Source of the DNA: JAZDMK01 sp043800975
Lineage (GTDB): Bacteria; Bacteroidota; Bacteroidia; Bacteroidales; JAHJDW01
Length of the DNA: 44,231 nucleotides
Assembly (NCBI GenBank): GCA_043800975.1
Contig: JAZDMK010000277.1
Location: forward strand, 1 to 44,231
Direction: 5' to 3'
Shown here: positions 16,989 through 24,140 of the stretch, one piece after another
Position numbering within the stretch: position 1 is the first letter of the stretch
How the letters are laid out: each line of letters opens with the position of its first letter
Translations under genes and position numbers: made by a program
The notes under the pieces: generated by a model
What the model saw: the letters and a program-made list of their open reading frames with translations, nothing else
Told to the model about the DNA's origin: nothing
The model's database searches: none

Positions 16989-17861
16989 TTACATAGGTAA
17001 ATACAAATCTGCGATCACAAAAGCGGAGAACGCAAGACTTGCAATACCATTCAGGGTAAAAAATGCGAGATTGATGCGCGACAAATCGCCCGGCTTGACA
17101 AGGAAATGCTGAAACACAAGAAACATATTAAACAAGCCACAACCGATCCAGTAAAGCAGGCCGAAGTTTCCGATAAAGCCCGCTGCAATAACGGCTGCTC
17201 CTGAAAAAAGGTGAAGAATAATTGAAAGTATAATAGCCTTTTTCAAACCCAATCGTGAAGGAATGGAGTGTAACTTATTTGCTGCATCGAAGTCTGCATC
17301 CTGCAATGCGTAAATTACATCAAATCCGCTGACCCAAAATAATACAGCAAAAGAAAACAATATAGGAAGAAGATCAAAATATTCTGTTACCGCTAACCAG
17401 GCACCAATAGGCGATAGCGAAAGTCCAACCCCGAGCACCAAATGACACAATGCCGTAAAACGTTTGGTATAACTATATCCGAGTATCACGAGCAAGGCCA
17501 CTGGTGACAATGCAAAGCAAAGCATATTGATAAAATAGGTCACCGCTACAAATGCCAGTGTGCTGATGATAACAAGCGTCATTGCACTGCGACTGCTGAT
17601 AGCTCCGCTGGGGATTTCACGGACTTTAGTGCGCGGATTTAATTCATCATACCTGCGGTCTAAGAATCGGTTGAAGGCCATAGCTGCGGTACGCGCAAAA
17701 ACCATACAGAGCGAAACCCATAACAACAACAACGGATCAAAAGAATATCCCGGTTGGGCAATCGCAATGAAATAGCCAATAAGCGCAAAGGGAAATGCAA
17801 AAAGCGTGTGGCTGAATTTTACCAGCGATAAATATTTTTTTGTTTTCTGAATGACAACCAT
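16989..17861 (-). CDS. UbiA-like prenyltransferase (menaquinone pathway, MqnP type)
   Basis: A 290-residue membrane prenyltransferase with about eight hydrophobic segments. Both aspartate motifs are present: NRFLDRRYDELNPRT (NxxxDxxxD, about residues 63-77) and DVIYALQDADFDAANKLHS. The NPRTKVREIPSG sequence after the first motif is typical of the UbiA-other subfamily that occurs with the futalosine menaquinone route (MqnP), rather than MenA. It is the last gene of a tight leftward trio, two bases after the phosphoesterase gene. The assignment to menaquinone synthesis rests on family knowledge; no other mqn gene is visible here. Confidence 0.85.
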   Translation of the reverse strand: MVVIQKTKKYLSLVKFSHTLFAFPFALIGYFIAIAQPGYSFDPLLLLWVSLCMVFARTAAMAFNRFLDRRYDELNPRTKVREIPSGAISSRSAMTLVIISTLAFVAVTYFINMLCFALSPVALLVILGYSYTKRFTALCHLVLGVGLSLSPIGAWLAVTEYFDLLPILFSFAVLFWVSGFDVIYALQDADFDAANKLHSIPSRLGLKKAIILSIILHLFSGAAVIAAGFIGNFGLLYWIGCGLFNMFLVFQHFLVKPGDLSRINLAFFTLNGIASLAFSAFVIADLYLPM

Positions 17862-17863
17862 AC

Positions 17864-18724
17864 TCAGATCAATTCCCTTTTTGCTTTCTGCGGACAGTTT
17901 GTATCGAAGGTGACAAGTGCGAGCTCAGGCCCGTTCCATGCGGCAGAGAACGAAACTGTATTGTTGAATTCCTGCATCCACTTCCCGGTGATGGAAGAAG
18001 ATTCGTGAATATGACCGTGCAATGTAATGTATGGCTTACTTGCTTCTATCAATCGCTGCACAGCAATACTGCCCACATGCACATCAACAGGGACGCCATC
18101 TACTTTCACTTCATCCAGTGCAGCACGGTCAAGATGCGACTGATAAGGCGGTGTATGAAAAAGCAAAATCGAATTCGTTAAATCTTCTTCTCCCAAAAAT
18201 CTTTCTAACTGTAACTGTATGGTGTCCCACTCCAGTTCGTCTTTTGAAATTTCAACGCTGTACATTCCTTCATCCGGTTGCGTACAGCCCACGTCCACAA
18301 AGCGCGATACATCGTAGCGTTCCCAGTCTTTAAAGCGAAAAGGCGTGGGCGGAATATTGGCATACCCAAATACAGAATGTTTTTCAAGCGTGCTTTTTTT
18401 CTGATGCATGTATTCCCATAACCCTTCTTCCTCTGCCTTCAAAAGAATATCTTCTTCACTTTTGGGATCATCATTTCCCAGAATTAGAAAAACTTTCGGA
18501 TACATGGAACCCATGTCTTTCTTTATTTTCCTGAAACCATCCACAAGAACTTTTTCTGTAAAATCATTAGACGATTTCTTTAGCATCAGGCGAACCGATC
18601 CGTGTGGTGTCAGATCTCCGCCTAAAAAAACAGCATCAGGAGGATTGGTGCGTATGGCGTGAAACAGGCTTTCATAGCGGGTTACACTTCCATGCAGATC
18701 GGATACAAAAAAACAAACGGCCAT
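17864..18724 (-). CDS. Metallophosphoesterase
   Basis: A 286-residue calcineurin-like phosphoesterase. The metal-binding motifs are all present: FVSDLHGS (D8, H10), GGDL, LGNDD, FHTPPY and LHGHIHESS near the C terminus. The family cleaves phosphoester bonds of many substrates and nothing here identifies the target. It begins one base after the stop of the nucleotidyltransferase gene and ends two bases before the prenyltransferase gene, so the three are likely cotranscribed. Confidence 0.9.
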   Translation of the reverse strand: MAVCFFVSDLHGSVTRYESLFHAIRTNPPDAVFLGGDLTPHGSVRLMLKKSSNDFTEKVLVDGFRKIKKDMGSMYPKVFLILGNDDPKSEEDILLKAEEEGLWEYMHQKKSTLEKHSVFGYANIPPTPFRFKDWERYDVSRFVDVGCTQPDEGMYSVEISKDELEWDTIQLQLERFLGEEDLTNSILLFHTPPYQSHLDRAALDEVKVDGVPVDVHVGSIAVQRLIEASKPYITLHGHIHESSSITGKWMQEFNNTVSFSAAWNGPELALVTFDTNCPQKAKRELI

Positions 18725-18725
18725 A

Positions 18726-19220
18726 TTACCCTCCGAATTTTTTAATCAGTTTTGCAGAATTAAAGTGAGATCCAATCATACTTGTGAAACTGTTTTTATC
18801 AGCCACGTCCTGATCAGAAATAAAATGCACATCGAGCATCTCGGTAATTTTTTCTCCGGTTATCGAAAAATTAATTTCTGATAAACAGTGAGCCCAGCAT
18901 TTCAGAAATTTTTTTATTTCTTCCATGCAACGATTGTCGGGGTTTGTATGAATCATCAGATCAATATCACTGCAGGGGCCCGATTGGGCATTCTTTACTG
19001 AACCCAGCAGATAGATAGCCGTGATGTTTTTATTTTCAAGAAAATTGGAATTTGAAAGTGCGGTTGCCATTTCAAAACGCCACTTCCAGTGCGATTGAAG
19101 AACTTCTTCGGATAGCTGGGAAAAGGCATTTCCAATTTCACGGAGAACCTGCGGTAATTCAGAGCATCCGGCAAGTCCGGAAAAGGCTATCTTTAATTCA
19201 GATGTTATCATCTCTTTCAA
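18726..19220 (-). CDS. Nucleotidyltransferase-fold protein
   Basis: A 164-residue protein of the DNA polymerase beta-like nucleotidyltransferase superfamily. The signature is YLLGSVKNAQSGPCSDIDLMI (GS followed by DxD), which would bind metal and nucleotide. Its N-terminal 60 residues are helical, and the third acidic residue may be the Asp in EMLDVHFISDQD. Stand-alone small members act as aminoglycoside adenylyltransferases, toxin-antitoxin components or unknown transferases; no partner HEPN gene is next to it. First gene of the leftward trio. The specific role is unknown. Confidence 0.75.
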   Translation of the reverse strand: MKEMITSELKIAFSGLAGCSELPQVLREIGNAFSQLSEEVLQSHWKWRFEMATALSNSNFLENKNITAIYLLGSVKNAQSGPCSDIDLMIHTNPDNRCMEEIKKFLKCWAHCLSEINFSITGEKITEMLDVHFISDQDVADKNSFTSMIGSHFNSAKLIKKFGG

Positions 19221-19399
19221 TGAGAATTCAAATGTATAACCTTTATGCAGAATAAAAAATTTATAGCTCTTGATGCATAGCCTATATCAATTTTCTGAAC
19301 GAATAATTATCAAACCTACAATGTTCATAAATTAAATCCGGCAGCATTCTTCACAAAACAGATTGCTTCTAACTTGCACGGTTTAATGTATACTTCGAA

Positions 19400-20539
19400 A
19401 TGACCGACTCTTCCCTGCTGTATAACCTTTCGGGAATCCCAATGATTGTGCTCTGTTGCGCAGGGGCTGCTTTTGTTATTCAAGTGTTCTACTTCCTGTT
19501 TTTCTACTGCCGGTTTTGTTTATTCAAACCCAAAGACCAGACGAATGCCCAGGAAGCTGTATCTGTAATCATTTGTGCCAGGAATGAAGACTGGAAGCTG
19601 GAAAAATTTCTTCCTGCGATTCTGGAACAGGACTATCCTGCGTTTGAAGTGATCGTGGTGAATGATTTTTCGGAAGACAACACCTATTATCTGTTGCATG
19701 ATATGGCCAAGATTTACCCCCGCCTGAAGATCGTGCACCTTTTTGAAAATCATAATTTCTTTATCGGAAAAAAATTCCCATTGTCGATAGGAATCAAATC
19801 GGCTGAATATGATTGCATTCTGCTTACAGACGCCGATTGCATTCCCAAAGATAAAAACTGGATTGCCAGTATGCAGCGCAACTTTACTGACAAAACAGAA
19901 TTTGTGCTGGGCTACGGCGCATACCAAAAGAAGAAAGGCTTACTGAACAAGCTGATCCGTTTTGATACTTTTCAAATCGCCCTTCAGTATTTCTCTTATG
20001 CACTTGCAGGTATTCCTTATATGGGCGTTGGAAGAAATCTGGGATACCGTAAAAAACTTTTTCTTGAATCACGCGGATTTACCTCTCATTACAACATTGT
20101 ATCGGGTGATGACGACCTGTATGTGAATCAACATGCACATGGAAGCAACACACGGATTGAGATTTCTCCTGAAAGTCATACTATTTCACAAGCTGCCGAG
20201 ACTTTTAAAGAATGGAGGCGCCAGAAACAACGCCATCTTACGACTGCCAAACATTATAAATTCAAGCACCAGATTCTGCTCACGCTTTTCCCTTTCAGCC
20301 TGGTTATCTTTTATCTTTCCATTGTGGCTTCGGCTGTACTTTTAAGCAACCTCGCTGTGGTGGGTGGATTATGGCTTTTGCGAAGTATTACACAATTGTT
20401 GGTTTATAAAAATTCGATGCGGCGTTTGGGCGAAAAAGATTTATTGTTATTTTCGCCTGTGTTTGAGATCTATTTTTTGTTCTTTTATCCAATCACATAC
20501 GTTACAAACCGTTTTAACAAAACCCGTCGATGGAAGTAA
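19400..20539 (+). CDS. Membrane-associated GT2 glycosyltransferase
   Basis: A 379-residue family 2 glycosyltransferase anchored by an N-terminal membrane helix (about residues 15-38) and two or three C-terminal helices (about 290-370). The catalytic domain contains SVIICARNED, VNDFSEDNTYYLL, the metal-binding TDADCIP, a GDDD motif in VSGDDDLYVN and the basic EWRRQKQRHL segment, the counterpart of the Q/RxxRW motif in processive transferases. It resembles Bacteroidota enzymes thought to act in surface-glycan synthesis. The last 10 bases overlap the ECF sigma gene. Confidence 0.85.
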   Translation: MTDSSLLYNLSGIPMIVLCCAGAAFVIQVFYFLFFYCRFCLFKPKDQTNAQEAVSVIICARNEDWKLEKFLPAILEQDYPAFEVIVVNDFSEDNTYYLLHDMAKIYPRLKIVHLFENHNFFIGKKFPLSIGIKSAEYDCILLTDADCIPKDKNWIASMQRNFTDKTEFVLGYGAYQKKKGLLNKLIRFDTFQIALQYFSYALAGIPYMGVGRNLGYRKKLFLESRGFTSHYNIVSGDDDLYVNQHAHGSNTRIEISPESHTISQAAETFKEWRRQKQRHLTTAKHYKFKHQILLTLFPFSLVIFYLSIVASAVLLSNLAVVGGLWLLRSITQLLVYKNSMRRLGEKDLLLFSPVFEIYFLFFYPITYVTNRFNKTRRWK

Positions 20540-21138
20540 GCCCGAACCTGACCGATAAAGCGCTGCGCGATTTCAAGCTTGTCCGCCTCGCTGTCGATAA
20601 TGGCGACCAGAAAGCCTATGCTCAGCTGATGGGGAACTATCGCGATTCGGTTTATTTCATGCTGCTTAAAATGACCAACGATGCGGATGATGCCGACGAT
20701 CTCACCATTGAGGCTTTTGGTAAAGCATTTAAAAATCTGCAGCAATACACACCCGACTATGCTTTTAGCACCTGGCTGTTCAAAATAGCATCCAACAACT
20801 GCATTGATCATATCCGCAAGAAAAGAAAACGCCTTCTTTCGATCGACAATCCTTTTCCCAACGATGACCGCGATGATATGTCGCAGAACATCCCTGCCGG
20901 AATTCTTGATCCTGAAGAAAGTTTTATCCGTGCCCAGAAAATTAAACTGATGCGCGAAGTAGTTGATAAACTGAAACCCCGCTACCGCAATCTGGTTGAG
21001 ATGCGTTATTTCCAAGAGTTATCGTACGAAGAAATTGCAGATGAGCTAAACCTTCCGCTCGGCACCGTAAAAGCTCAATTGTTCAGAGCAAGGGAACTTC
21101 TTTATAATATCCTTAAGAAGTCACAACACGCGATTTAA
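20530..21138 (+). CDS. ECF-type RNA polymerase sigma factor
   Basis: A 202-residue sigma-70 family protein of ECF size. Region 2 is recognisable (DADDLTIEAFGKAFKNLQQY, then FSTWLFKIASNNCIDHIRKKRKR) and region 4 is a helix-turn-helix (ELSYEEIADELNLPLGTVKAQLFRAREL). No anti-sigma factor gene is adjacent: the upstream neighbour is a glycosyltransferase that overlaps it by ten bases, and downstream it converges on dtd. Its regulon cannot be inferred. Confidence 0.92.
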   Translation: MEVSPNLTDKALRDFKLVRLAVDNGDQKAYAQLMGNYRDSVYFMLLKMTNDADDADDLTIEAFGKAFKNLQQYTPDYAFSTWLFKIASNNCIDHIRKKRKRLLSIDNPFPNDDRDDMSQNIPAGILDPEESFIRAQKIKLMREVVDKLKPRYRNLVEMRYFQELSYEEIADELNLPLGTVKAQLFRARELLYNILKKSQHAI

Positions 21139-21150
21139 TTTCCCCGATTA

Positions 21151-21603
21151 CTATTCTTTATTTTTTGTATCGATCAGAATGGTCACCGGACCTTCATTGA
21201 TCAATGCCACATCCATCATGGCGCCGAAAATGCCTGATTTTACCGGCTTGCCCAATGCATCTTCCAGCATGGAAATAAATTTCTCATACAATGGAACTGC
21301 TGTTTCAGGCCTGGCAGCACGAATGTAACTCGGACGATTTCCTTTTTTGGTGCTGGCATGCAGTGTAAACTGACTTACGACAAGAATTTCCCCATTCACT
21401 TCCTGCACTGGCAAATTCATCACACCTTCAGCATCCGGAAAAATGCGAAGCTGAATTATTTTTTTACACATCCATTCCAGATCTTCGATTGTATCTGCCT
21501 CTTCAAAACCAGCAAGGAGAAGAACTCCATTTGCAATTTCAGAATGAATTCTGGATTCGATTTCAACGGATGCTTTTTTAACTCTCTGAATTATTACCCG
21601 CAT
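21151..21603 (-). CDS. dtd: D-aminoacyl-tRNA deacylase
   Basis: 150 residues from the ATG at 21603, which gives the canonical start MRVIIQRVKKASVEI; an upstream in-frame ATG would add nine atypical residues. Hydrolyses D-amino acids from mischarged tRNAs. Family motifs are visible: LVVSQFTLHASTKKGNRPSY (SQFTL with the catalytic threonine) and the NEGPVTILID motif (cross-dimer GP) near the C terminus. It lies downstream of rsgA on the same strand, with a 117-base gap containing a short CGCAAAG-type repeat. Confidence 0.95.
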   Translation of the reverse strand: MRVIIQRVKKASVEIESRIHSEIANGVLLLAGFEEADTIEDLEWMCKKIIQLRIFPDAEGVMNLPVQEVNGEILVVSQFTLHASTKKGNRPSYIRAARPETAVPLYEKFISMLEDALGKPVKSGIFGAMMDVALINEGPVTILIDTKNKE

Positions 21604-21640
21604 AATGAATTGCCTTTCGATTTCTTTCAAAATTTATTTC

Positions 21641-21665
21641 ACGCAAAGACGCAGAGATCGCAAAG
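21641..21665. repeat. Short CGCAAAG-type degenerate repeat
   Basis: ACGCAAAG, ACGCAGAG and ATCGCAAAG follow one another directly. Similar sequence on the other strand appears at 7420-7445 (CTTTGCGC, CTTTGTGG). From memory, such motifs are common between genes in many Bacteroidota genomes. Confidence 0.5.
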
Positions 21666-21720
21666 TTTTAAATTTTTTTACTGCTTACTTCGCAAATCAA
21701 AAATCCTTGTTCATTGTTCG

Positions 21721-22662
21721 CTAATCAAACTCCTCTTCAATATCTTCTTCCGCATTATTGATAATATTGATGTAGCTGATGTAACGCGTCTGGCTGATTT
21801 TTTCTTCTTCCAAAGCTCTGAGCACAGCGCAGTCGGGTTCCTGCAAATGACGGCAGTTGTGGAAGCGGCAATGGGGAAGCAAACGAAACATTTCCGGAAA
21901 AAAATGTGTTATCTCTTCGGGTGAGAATTCACTGAGTCCGAATTCGCGGATGCCGGGCGTGTCGATGACAAAGGCACCAATTGCCAATTCAAACATTTCA
22001 GCAAAAGTAGTTGTGTGCCGGCCTTTTTTATACAGCCTTGAAAGATCGGTCGTCTTCAGATTCAAATCCGGTTCAATGGCATTGATTAATGTAGATTTTC
22101 CAACGCCACTGTTACCGGACAACAATGTTGTTTTTCCTTTTAACAGATTACCAAATGCAACTGCATCCTTTTCATCAAATGCTGAAATGAAATGACACTC
22201 ATATCCGGCATCGGTATAAATCTTTTTAAACCTTGCTGCCTTTTCGGGTATAGAAGAATTCAGATCATTTTTATTAACGATGATTTTAACCGGAATGCGA
22301 TAGGCTTCGCAGGTAACCAGAAAACGATCGATAAAACCAAAAGGTGTCATCGGATCTTTTAATGAAACGATAAGCAGTGCCTGATCCAGATTGGCTGCTA
22401 TGACATGATACTGCTTCGAAAGCTTTTTTGATTTGCGGATGATATAATTTTTACGCTCTTCAATATCAATGATCAATCCTGTTTTGTGCCCCTCGGCAAT
22501 CTGCAAAACAACATGATCCCCAACGGCCAGTGGGTTGGTGCTTTTGATGCCCTCAATCTTAAAGCGGCCACGGGCTTTGCATTCCACACGCCTGCCATCG
22601 GGCAGCCGCACGAAATAATCGTTTCCCGTCGATTTTGTAACAATGCCACTGAGGTTTTCCAT
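21721..22662 (-). CDS. rsgA: Small ribosomal subunit biogenesis GTPase RsgA
   Basis: A circularly permuted GTPase of 313 residues (ATG at 22662) that assists late 30S maturation. An N-terminal OB fold (residues 1-70) is followed by the permuted G domain: NKND (G4), then the Walker A GNSGVGKST (G1), then DTPGIREFGL (G3). A C-terminal zinc knuckle is seen in CRFHNCRHLQEPDC. A TTG at 22671 is a possible but weaker start. The gene is divergent from gldA, with the 21-bp repeat array between. A -7-like box TATTTTTG (22676-22669) is so close to the ATG that the mRNA could be nearly leaderless. Confidence 0.95.
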   Translation of the reverse strand: MENLSGIVTKSTGNDYFVRLPDGRRVECKARGRFKIEGIKSTNPLAVGDHVVLQIAEGHKTGLIIDIEERKNYIIRKSKKLSKQYHVIAANLDQALLIVSLKDPMTPFGFIDRFLVTCEAYRIPVKIIVNKNDLNSSIPEKAARFKKIYTDAGYECHFISAFDEKDAVAFGNLLKGKTTLLSGNSGVGKSTLINAIEPDLNLKTTDLSRLYKKGRHTTTFAEMFELAIGAFVIDTPGIREFGLSEFSPEEITHFFPEMFRLLPHCRFHNCRHLQEPDCAVLRALEEEKISQTRYISYINIINNAEEDIEEEFD

Positions 22663-22668
22663 CAAAGA

Positions 22669-22676
22669 CAAAAATA
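22669..22676 (-). promoter_or_regulatory. Candidate -7 box for rsgA
   Basis: Minus-strand TATTTTTG fits TAnnTTTG. Its distance to the rsgA ATG (seven bases) would make the transcript leaderless or nearly so, which lowers confidence. Confidence 0.35.
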
Positions 22677-22740
22677 GTTATTATTTGTTAAGATCACTAT
22701 CAACCTTGGATTTTGCATGTTTATGTACGTATTTGGCCTT

Positions 22741-23013
22741 CCTGTGTATTGATTTGTTCTGCCTGTGTATTGATTTGTTCTGCCTGTGTATTGATTTGTC
22801 CTTACTGTGTATTGATTTGTTCTGCCTATGTATTGATTTGTCCTTCCTGTGTATTGATTTGTTCTGCCTGTGTATTGATTTGTCCTTCCTGTGTAATGAT
22901 TTGTCCATCCTGTGTATTGATTTGTTCTGCCTGTGTAATGATTTGTCCTTCCTGTGTATTGATTTGTTCTGCCTTCACATGGATTTGTTCTGCCTGTGTA
23001 TTGATTTGTTCGA
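22741..23013. repeat. Tandem array of 13 units of 21 bp
   Basis: Thirteen contiguous 21-bp units, with one more decayed unit just before (about 22720-22740). The core TGTGTATTGATTTGT is near-constant; the last five bases are usually TTCTG (type A) or TCCTT (type B). By order the units run A, A, B, A, B, A, B, B-like, A, B, A, A-like (divergent start TTCACATGG), A-like. Unit 5 has CTATG for CTGTG; units 8 and 10 have GTAATG for GTATTG. There are no spacers, so it is not a CRISPR array. Twenty-one bases is two helical turns, placing every unit on the same DNA face. Confidence 0.95.
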
Positions 23014-23034
23014 GACTTGTACCAATAAATTTCC

Positions 23035-23042
23035 TAAGTTTG
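23035..23042 (+). promoter_or_regulatory. Predicted -7 box for gldA
   Basis: TAAGTTTG followed by CA fits the Bacteroidota -7 element. Transcription would begin near 23048, about 18 bases before the gldA ATG. It starts 21 bases after the last repeat unit ends, so the array occupies the upstream promoter region. Confidence 0.55.
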
Positions 23043-23066
23043 CAGTCGCGATTAAAGGCAGGTATT

Positions 23067-23978
23067 ATGTCAATCATTGTAAATAACATCACAAAGCTAT
23101 ACGGCCAGCAGAAGGCCCTTGACAACGTTTCATTTGAAGTAAAAGCCGGTGAAGTGGTTGGTTTTTTAGGTCCCAACGGTGCCGGAAAATCCACCATGAT
23201 GAAAATTTTATCCTGCTTCATTCCGCAGTCTGCAGGTGATGCCAGCGTGTGCGGGCATGATGTAATGCAGGATTCAATGCTTGTACGTAAAAAACTGGGC
23301 TACCTTCCCGAAAATAATCCACTCTACCTCGACATGTACGTGCGTGAGTTTTTGTTTTTCATTGCTGGCATTCATCACATTGAAGGAAATGTAAAAAAAC
23401 GTGTGGATGAAATCATTGCGATTGTCGGGCTGGGTGCTGAACAAAATAAAAAGCTGGGTGCTTTATCCAAAGGCTTTCGCCAGCGCGCGGGCCTTGCGCA
23501 AGCCATGATCCATAATCCTGAGGTGTTAATTCTGGATGAACCCACTTCCGGTCTTGATCCCAATCAATTGTTAGATATCAGAAACCTCATTCGAGATATC
23601 GGAAAAGAAAAAACCGTAATGCTTTCCACACATATCATGCAGGAAGTGGAAGCGGTTTGCGACAGAGTGATCATCATTAATAAAGGAATCATTGTAGCTG
23701 ATGATCTGACCACCAATCTGCAGGGCATCGCACGTAAGAAAGAAATGATCACTGTTGAATTTGACGGCAAAGCAGAAATTGAACAGCTGAAAAAATTGGA
23801 CGGCGTTCTGAAAGTGATTTTGATGAAAGAAAACACGTATCAGGTGGAAGCCGCACAGGGTAAAGATATCCGCAAAGCGTTGTTTAATTTTGCTGTGGAT
23901 AATAAGCTGAGTATTCTCTCGCAACACCGCGAAGAAAGCAGCCTGGAAGATGTGTTCCGTTCGCTGACGAAGGAATAA
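23067..23978 (+). CDS. gldA: Gliding motility-associated ABC transporter ATP-binding protein GldA
   Basis: A 303-residue ABC ATPase from the ATG at 23067; upstream in-frame codons run through the repeat array and are not protein. Motifs: Walker A GPNGAGKST (about 37-45), signature LSKGFRQRAGLAQAM, Walker B VLILDEPTSGLDP, and the switch histidine in MLSTHIMQEVEAV. The opening VNNITKLYGQQKALDNVSFEVKAGEVVGFL matches GldA of gliding Bacteroidota, which acts with the permease GldF and GldG. Those partners are not adjacent, so GldA is called from sequence feel and length rather than context; a general ABC-2 type exporter ATPase is the alternative. Confidence 0.8.
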   Translation: MSIIVNNITKLYGQQKALDNVSFEVKAGEVVGFLGPNGAGKSTMMKILSCFIPQSAGDASVCGHDVMQDSMLVRKKLGYLPENNPLYLDMYVREFLFFIAGIHHIEGNVKKRVDEIIAIVGLGAEQNKKLGALSKGFRQRAGLAQAMIHNPEVLILDEPTSGLDPNQLLDIRNLIRDIGKEKTVMLSTHIMQEVEAVCDRVIIINKGIIVADDLTTNLQGIARKKEMITVEFDGKAEIEQLKKLDGVLKVILMKENTYQVEAAQGKDIRKALFNFAVDNKLSILSQHREESSLEDVFRSLTKE

Positions 23979-23988
23979 TTCCAAATTT

Positions 23989-24020
23989 TTTGCTTTACAT
24001 CATTTTTCTTCTTTTCTTTG
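23989..24020 (+). promoter_or_regulatory. Predicted metK promoter
   Basis: TTTG at 23989-23992, a 20-base spacer, then TTTCTTTG at 24013-24020 (one mismatch from TAnnTTTG). The predicted start of transcription, about 24026-24030, coincides with the first base of the riboswitch stem, which supports both calls. Confidence 0.6.
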
Positions 24021-24029
24021 CGACGAAAT

Positions 24030-24089
24030 CGTGGAAAGATTTGATTTGATTGCAACCACGTGAAAAAAATGCTAAAGCAATGCTTCACG
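24030..24089 (+). ncRNA. SAM-II riboswitch (candidate) in the metK leader
   Basis: Stem P1 is formed by CGTGG (24030-24034) and CCACG (24056-24060). Conserved SAM-II elements appear in order: AAGATTTGA in the first loop, ATTGCAA just before the 3' arm of P1, TGA with an A-rich stretch directly after it, then GCTAAA (24071-24076). ATTGC (24049-24053) could also pair with GCAAT (24077-24081) as part of a pseudoknot. A competing hairpin CGTGAA (24059-24064)/TTCACG (24084-24089) shares bases with P1 and would exclude it. S-adenosylmethionine binding would repress metK. SAM-II is known from Proteobacteria and Bacteroidota; I have not been able to run a covariance model. Confidence 0.75.
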
Positions 24090-24140
24090 CCGTCAATCGT
24101 CAGCTTCCACACATTAGGTTGAATTTAAAAACGTACGATT

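Larger units (their letters stand above)
22663..23066. other. Divergent rsgA-gldA intergenic region
   Basis: A 404-base region dominated by a tandem array of 21-bp units. At its left end a minus-strand TATTTTTG box may serve rsgA; at its right end a plus-strand TAAGTTTG box may serve gldA. Open frames through the array exist because the unit is a multiple of three and contains a stop in only one of six frames; I do not call any of them a gene. Confidence 0.75.

Noticed and set aside
22681..22908. 75-codon minus-strand frame rich in Lys/His upstream of rsgA
   Set aside because: It consists only of translated repeat units plus flank, begins at an accidental ATG in one variant unit, and the likely rsgA promoter lies downstream of it.
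22741..23013. CRISPR array
   Set aside because: The 21-bp units are contiguous and nearly identical throughout; there are no unique spacers and no cas genes nearby.
22713..23066. N-terminal extension of GldA through the repeats
   Set aside because: Cys-rich repeat translation has no counterpart in ABC ATPases, and the ATG at 23067 gives the canonical N terminus with a promoter box just upstream.
22826..23221. 131-codon minus-strand frame with coiled-coil repeats
   Set aside because: It starts inside the antisense of gldA, ends at a stop created by a repeat variant, and has no start-site signals; open only because the repeat length is a multiple of three.
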